This document shows positions 23,050 through 24,483 of a stretch of DNA of 24,483 bases, one piece after another. The DNA lies in NCBI GenBank assembly GCA_016283075.1, contig JAEEMF010000007.1, forward strand, positions 1-24,483, given 5' to 3'. The position numbers were made by a program, and so were the translations under genes. The notes below the pieces were generated by a model. It ran no database searches and was not told the DNA's origin. It saw only the letters and a program-made list of their open reading frames with translations. How positions within the stretch are numbered: the first letter of the stretch is position 1; each line of letters opens with the position of its first letter. The stretch comes from Bacilli bacterium (lineage in GTDB: Bacteria > Bacillota_I > Bacilli_A > RF39 > UBA660).

Positions 23050-23057
23050 GTTATAAT
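23049..23057 (+). promoter_or_regulatory. Extended -10 promoter of the TPR gene
   Basis: TGTTATAAT directly abuts the T-tract of the preceding terminator, so terminator and promoter are fused. The start codon follows 23 bp downstream. Confidence 0.55.
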
Positions 23058-23080
23058 TATCTTAGATGGTAGGTGCAACA

Positions 23081-24376
23081 ATGAATAATTTATTATTCAA
23101 CAAAAGACTTAAAGAAGCAAATGATACAGTATCATTAGATATAGATTTAGCAGTAAGTAAATATATAGAGTTAGAAAAAGATGTACGAAATTATTATTCT
23201 AATAAAGATTTAGTATCTTTTTATAATACAATTGACTATATCATTTACTTAAACTTATATCCAGATAAAAAGATAAAATTAATAGAAGAGCCACTTTATC
23301 TTTTATACTATTTTATGGGTCTTGCTTATGAAAAGAAGAAGGACTTTATAAATGCTAAAGAATCATATGATAAGAGTTTAAAAATGAACATCTTTTTTTA
23401 TGCGGCTTTTATGAAAAAAGTATATTGTTTTAATAAAGAAAATGACTTTGAAAATATGTATAACCTTATTATAGATAGTTATAAATATATATATAAAATA
23501 GAGGACTTAGTATCATTTTATAATTTATTAGGAGAGTACTATATTTCAAAAGAAGAATATATTATATCTTCATATATTTATTCATATATAAACTACTTAG
23601 ATAATGATTCTAAAAAAGATAAAATAGTAGAAATAGAAAATCACCTAAATATAAAAGTAGATTACTCAGTAGATAGTATTAAATCATTTTTAAAGAAAAA
23701 TAATATTCCAGTAACTATTGATACTAGAATGATTAATATCTTAAAAGAAGTATACTCTAAAGAAGTAAATAGTCCTTTTTCTAAAAAGGTAAATGCGGAA
23801 GTAAAAAAGATACTATTTAAGATAACAAATGATGATGTATATTCACCATCACTTATAGTAGATAATAAAGATGTAGGTTTTTCATTTAATCTTCCAGATT
23901 CATGGAAAATAGTAAGTAGAAAAGAATATCCTAGATTAGTAGGAGAGATTATTCTTTATATAATAAAACCAAGTAATTTAGACCCGATAACAATATCACT
24001 TCTTTCTAAAACAAAAGATAATGATTTAAAGAAGTGTTATGATGAAATAAGAAAAAAGATACTTTATAATGGATTTCTTATTATTAATGAAAGTGTTATT
24101 AAAATAAAAGGCAATCAGTTTATACAGTGCTTTGTTGAAAAGAAAATAAATGATGAAAGTATTATAGAAGTACATAATTATATCATTATAAATAATAATT
24201 TAATTGATTTTAAAATGAATATTGATTTAGATAATATTGATTTACATAAACTATATAATAACAAGAATATTATTAAGCTAAATGTAATACTTTCTAGTAT
24301 AAATATTACTAGTATGAGTATACCTAGAAATGAAGAGTTTTCTGGTTCTTTGTCAAATAGTGTTGGTGAACAATGA
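23081..24376 (+). CDS. TPR-containing protein with a C-terminal PsbP/DcrB-like domain
   Basis: This is a 431-residue, apparently cytoplasmic protein with no signal peptide. Residues about 60-180 contain tetratricopeptide-type helix pairs, the clearest being YFMGLAYEKKKDFINAKES and YDKSLKMNIFFYAAFMKKV, so it is a protein-protein adaptor. A linker with VDYSVDSIKSFLKKNN follows. The C-terminal part from about residue 270 begins GFSFNLPDSWKIVS, which resembles the strand and W of PsbP/DcrB-like folds; this assignment is tentative. The start is ATG 23081 with GGTAGGTG; ATG 23066 lies inside the leader without a ribosome binding site. It ends in TGA. The function is unknown. Confidence 0.83.
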   Translation: MNNLLFNKRLKEANDTVSLDIDLAVSKYIELEKDVRNYYSNKDLVSFYNTIDYIIYLNLYPDKKIKLIEEPLYLLYYFMGLAYEKKKDFINAKESYDKSLKMNIFFYAAFMKKVYCFNKENDFENMYNLIIDSYKYIYKIEDLVSFYNLLGEYYISKEEYIISSYIYSYINYLDNDSKKDKIVEIENHLNIKVDYSVDSIKSFLKKNNIPVTIDTRMINILKEVYSKEVNSPFSKKVNAEVKKILFKITNDDVYSPSLIVDNKDVGFSFNLPDSWKIVSRKEYPRLVGEIILYIIKPSNLDPITISLLSKTKDNDLKKCYDEIRKKILYNGFLIINESVIKIKGNQFIQCFVEKKINDESIIEVHNYIIINNNLIDFKMNIDLDNIDLHKLYNNKNIIKLNVILSSINITSMSIPRNEEFSGSLSNSVGEQ

Positions 24377-24400
24377 ATTTGATAAATGAATCGATTATAG

Positions 24401-24427
24401 AGAGTGATTTTTAATCACTCTTTTATA
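24401..24427 (+). terminator. Terminator of the TPR gene
   Basis: A 9-bp stem AGAGTGATT/AATCACTCT (24401-24409 with 24413-24421) with a TTT loop is followed by TTTATAAT. Confidence 0.78.
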
Positions 24428-24483
24428 ATGCCTTTAATTAAAAATATTCTTGCTATAAAGTGATCATATTTTTTATATCCAAA
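24415..24483 (-). CDS. Possible C-terminal end of a minus-strand gene (partial)
   Basis: On the minus strand one frame stays open from the window edge for 22 codons to TGA (24415-24417), giving FGYKKYDHFIARIFLIKGI. The other two minus frames are closed within a few codons. The stop lies in the arm of the terminator hairpin, an arrangement seen at several other genes here. The stretch is too short to be certain or to assign a family. Confidence 0.35.
   Translation of the reverse strand, partial: FGYKKYDHFIARIFLIKGIIKE

Noticed and set aside
24373..24414. 13-codon ORF starting in the stop of the TPR gene (ATGA overlap)
   Set aside because: It ends inside the terminator hairpin, has no ribosome binding site of its own and is too short to support.
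1..24483. Mollicutes genetic code (UGA as Trp)
   Set aside because: psd and the TPR gene end at TGA at the right place for their families, and Trp is encoded by TGG throughout.

Overview
The window is AT-rich DNA from a low-GC Firmicute, most likely an uncultured Bacilli or Mollicutes-relative lineage that keeps a cell wall. Evidence: Bacillus-type MraZ, RsmH and a PASTA-containing division PBP; Bacillus-type SufU/SufB; a CIRCE heat-shock operator; short intergenic regions; strong TTGACA/TATAAT-type promoters. UGA is used as a stop (psd and the last gene), so the Mycoplasma code does not apply. The lineage is an inference.

Layout. 1-141: the right end of an IS3-family element. 164-967 (minus): a membrane-anchored unknown. 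1045-5014: one transcription unit with an MdoB/LtaS-type phosphoglycerol transferase, phosphatidylserine synthase, phosphatidylserine decarboxylase and a YbhN-type lipid flippase-like protein; together they make phosphatidylethanolamine and probably decorate the cell surface. 5032-5113: an unexplained switch-like inverted-repeat structure, followed by an isolated gene of unknown function. 6027-6100 (minus): tRNA-Gly(TCC). 6250-10086: an SDR oxidoreductase, an HrcA/CIRCE-controlled Hsp20, SufU, an unknown, SufB and a small lipoprotein. 10251-13558: a short SSB, pyrimidine-nucleoside phosphorylase with an overlapping unknown membrane protein, then rpoZ-recX. 13574-14587 (minus): a PrsA-like foldase lacking both canonical parvulin histidines. 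14748-18684: a short dcw operon (mraZ-rsmH-ftsL-pbp) with four MraZ-type boxes at its promoter, closed by a terminator before any mur gene. 18810-23016: a small membrane protein and a 1217-residue surface protein built from Ig-like and InlB-type repeats separated by five EF-hand-like calcium loops, with an exact-length 729-bp internal duplication. 23081-24376: a TPR protein.

The main themes are the cell envelope (phospholipid headgroup synthesis, division/septal PBP, surface protein, foldase) and housekeeping (Fe-S assembly, chaperone, RNA polymerase omega, RecA regulation). The strongest leads are the surface protein with calcium-loop linkers, the lipid operon, the 5032-5113 structure and the histidine-less PrsA. 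I saw no CRISPR array, prophage or defence island.
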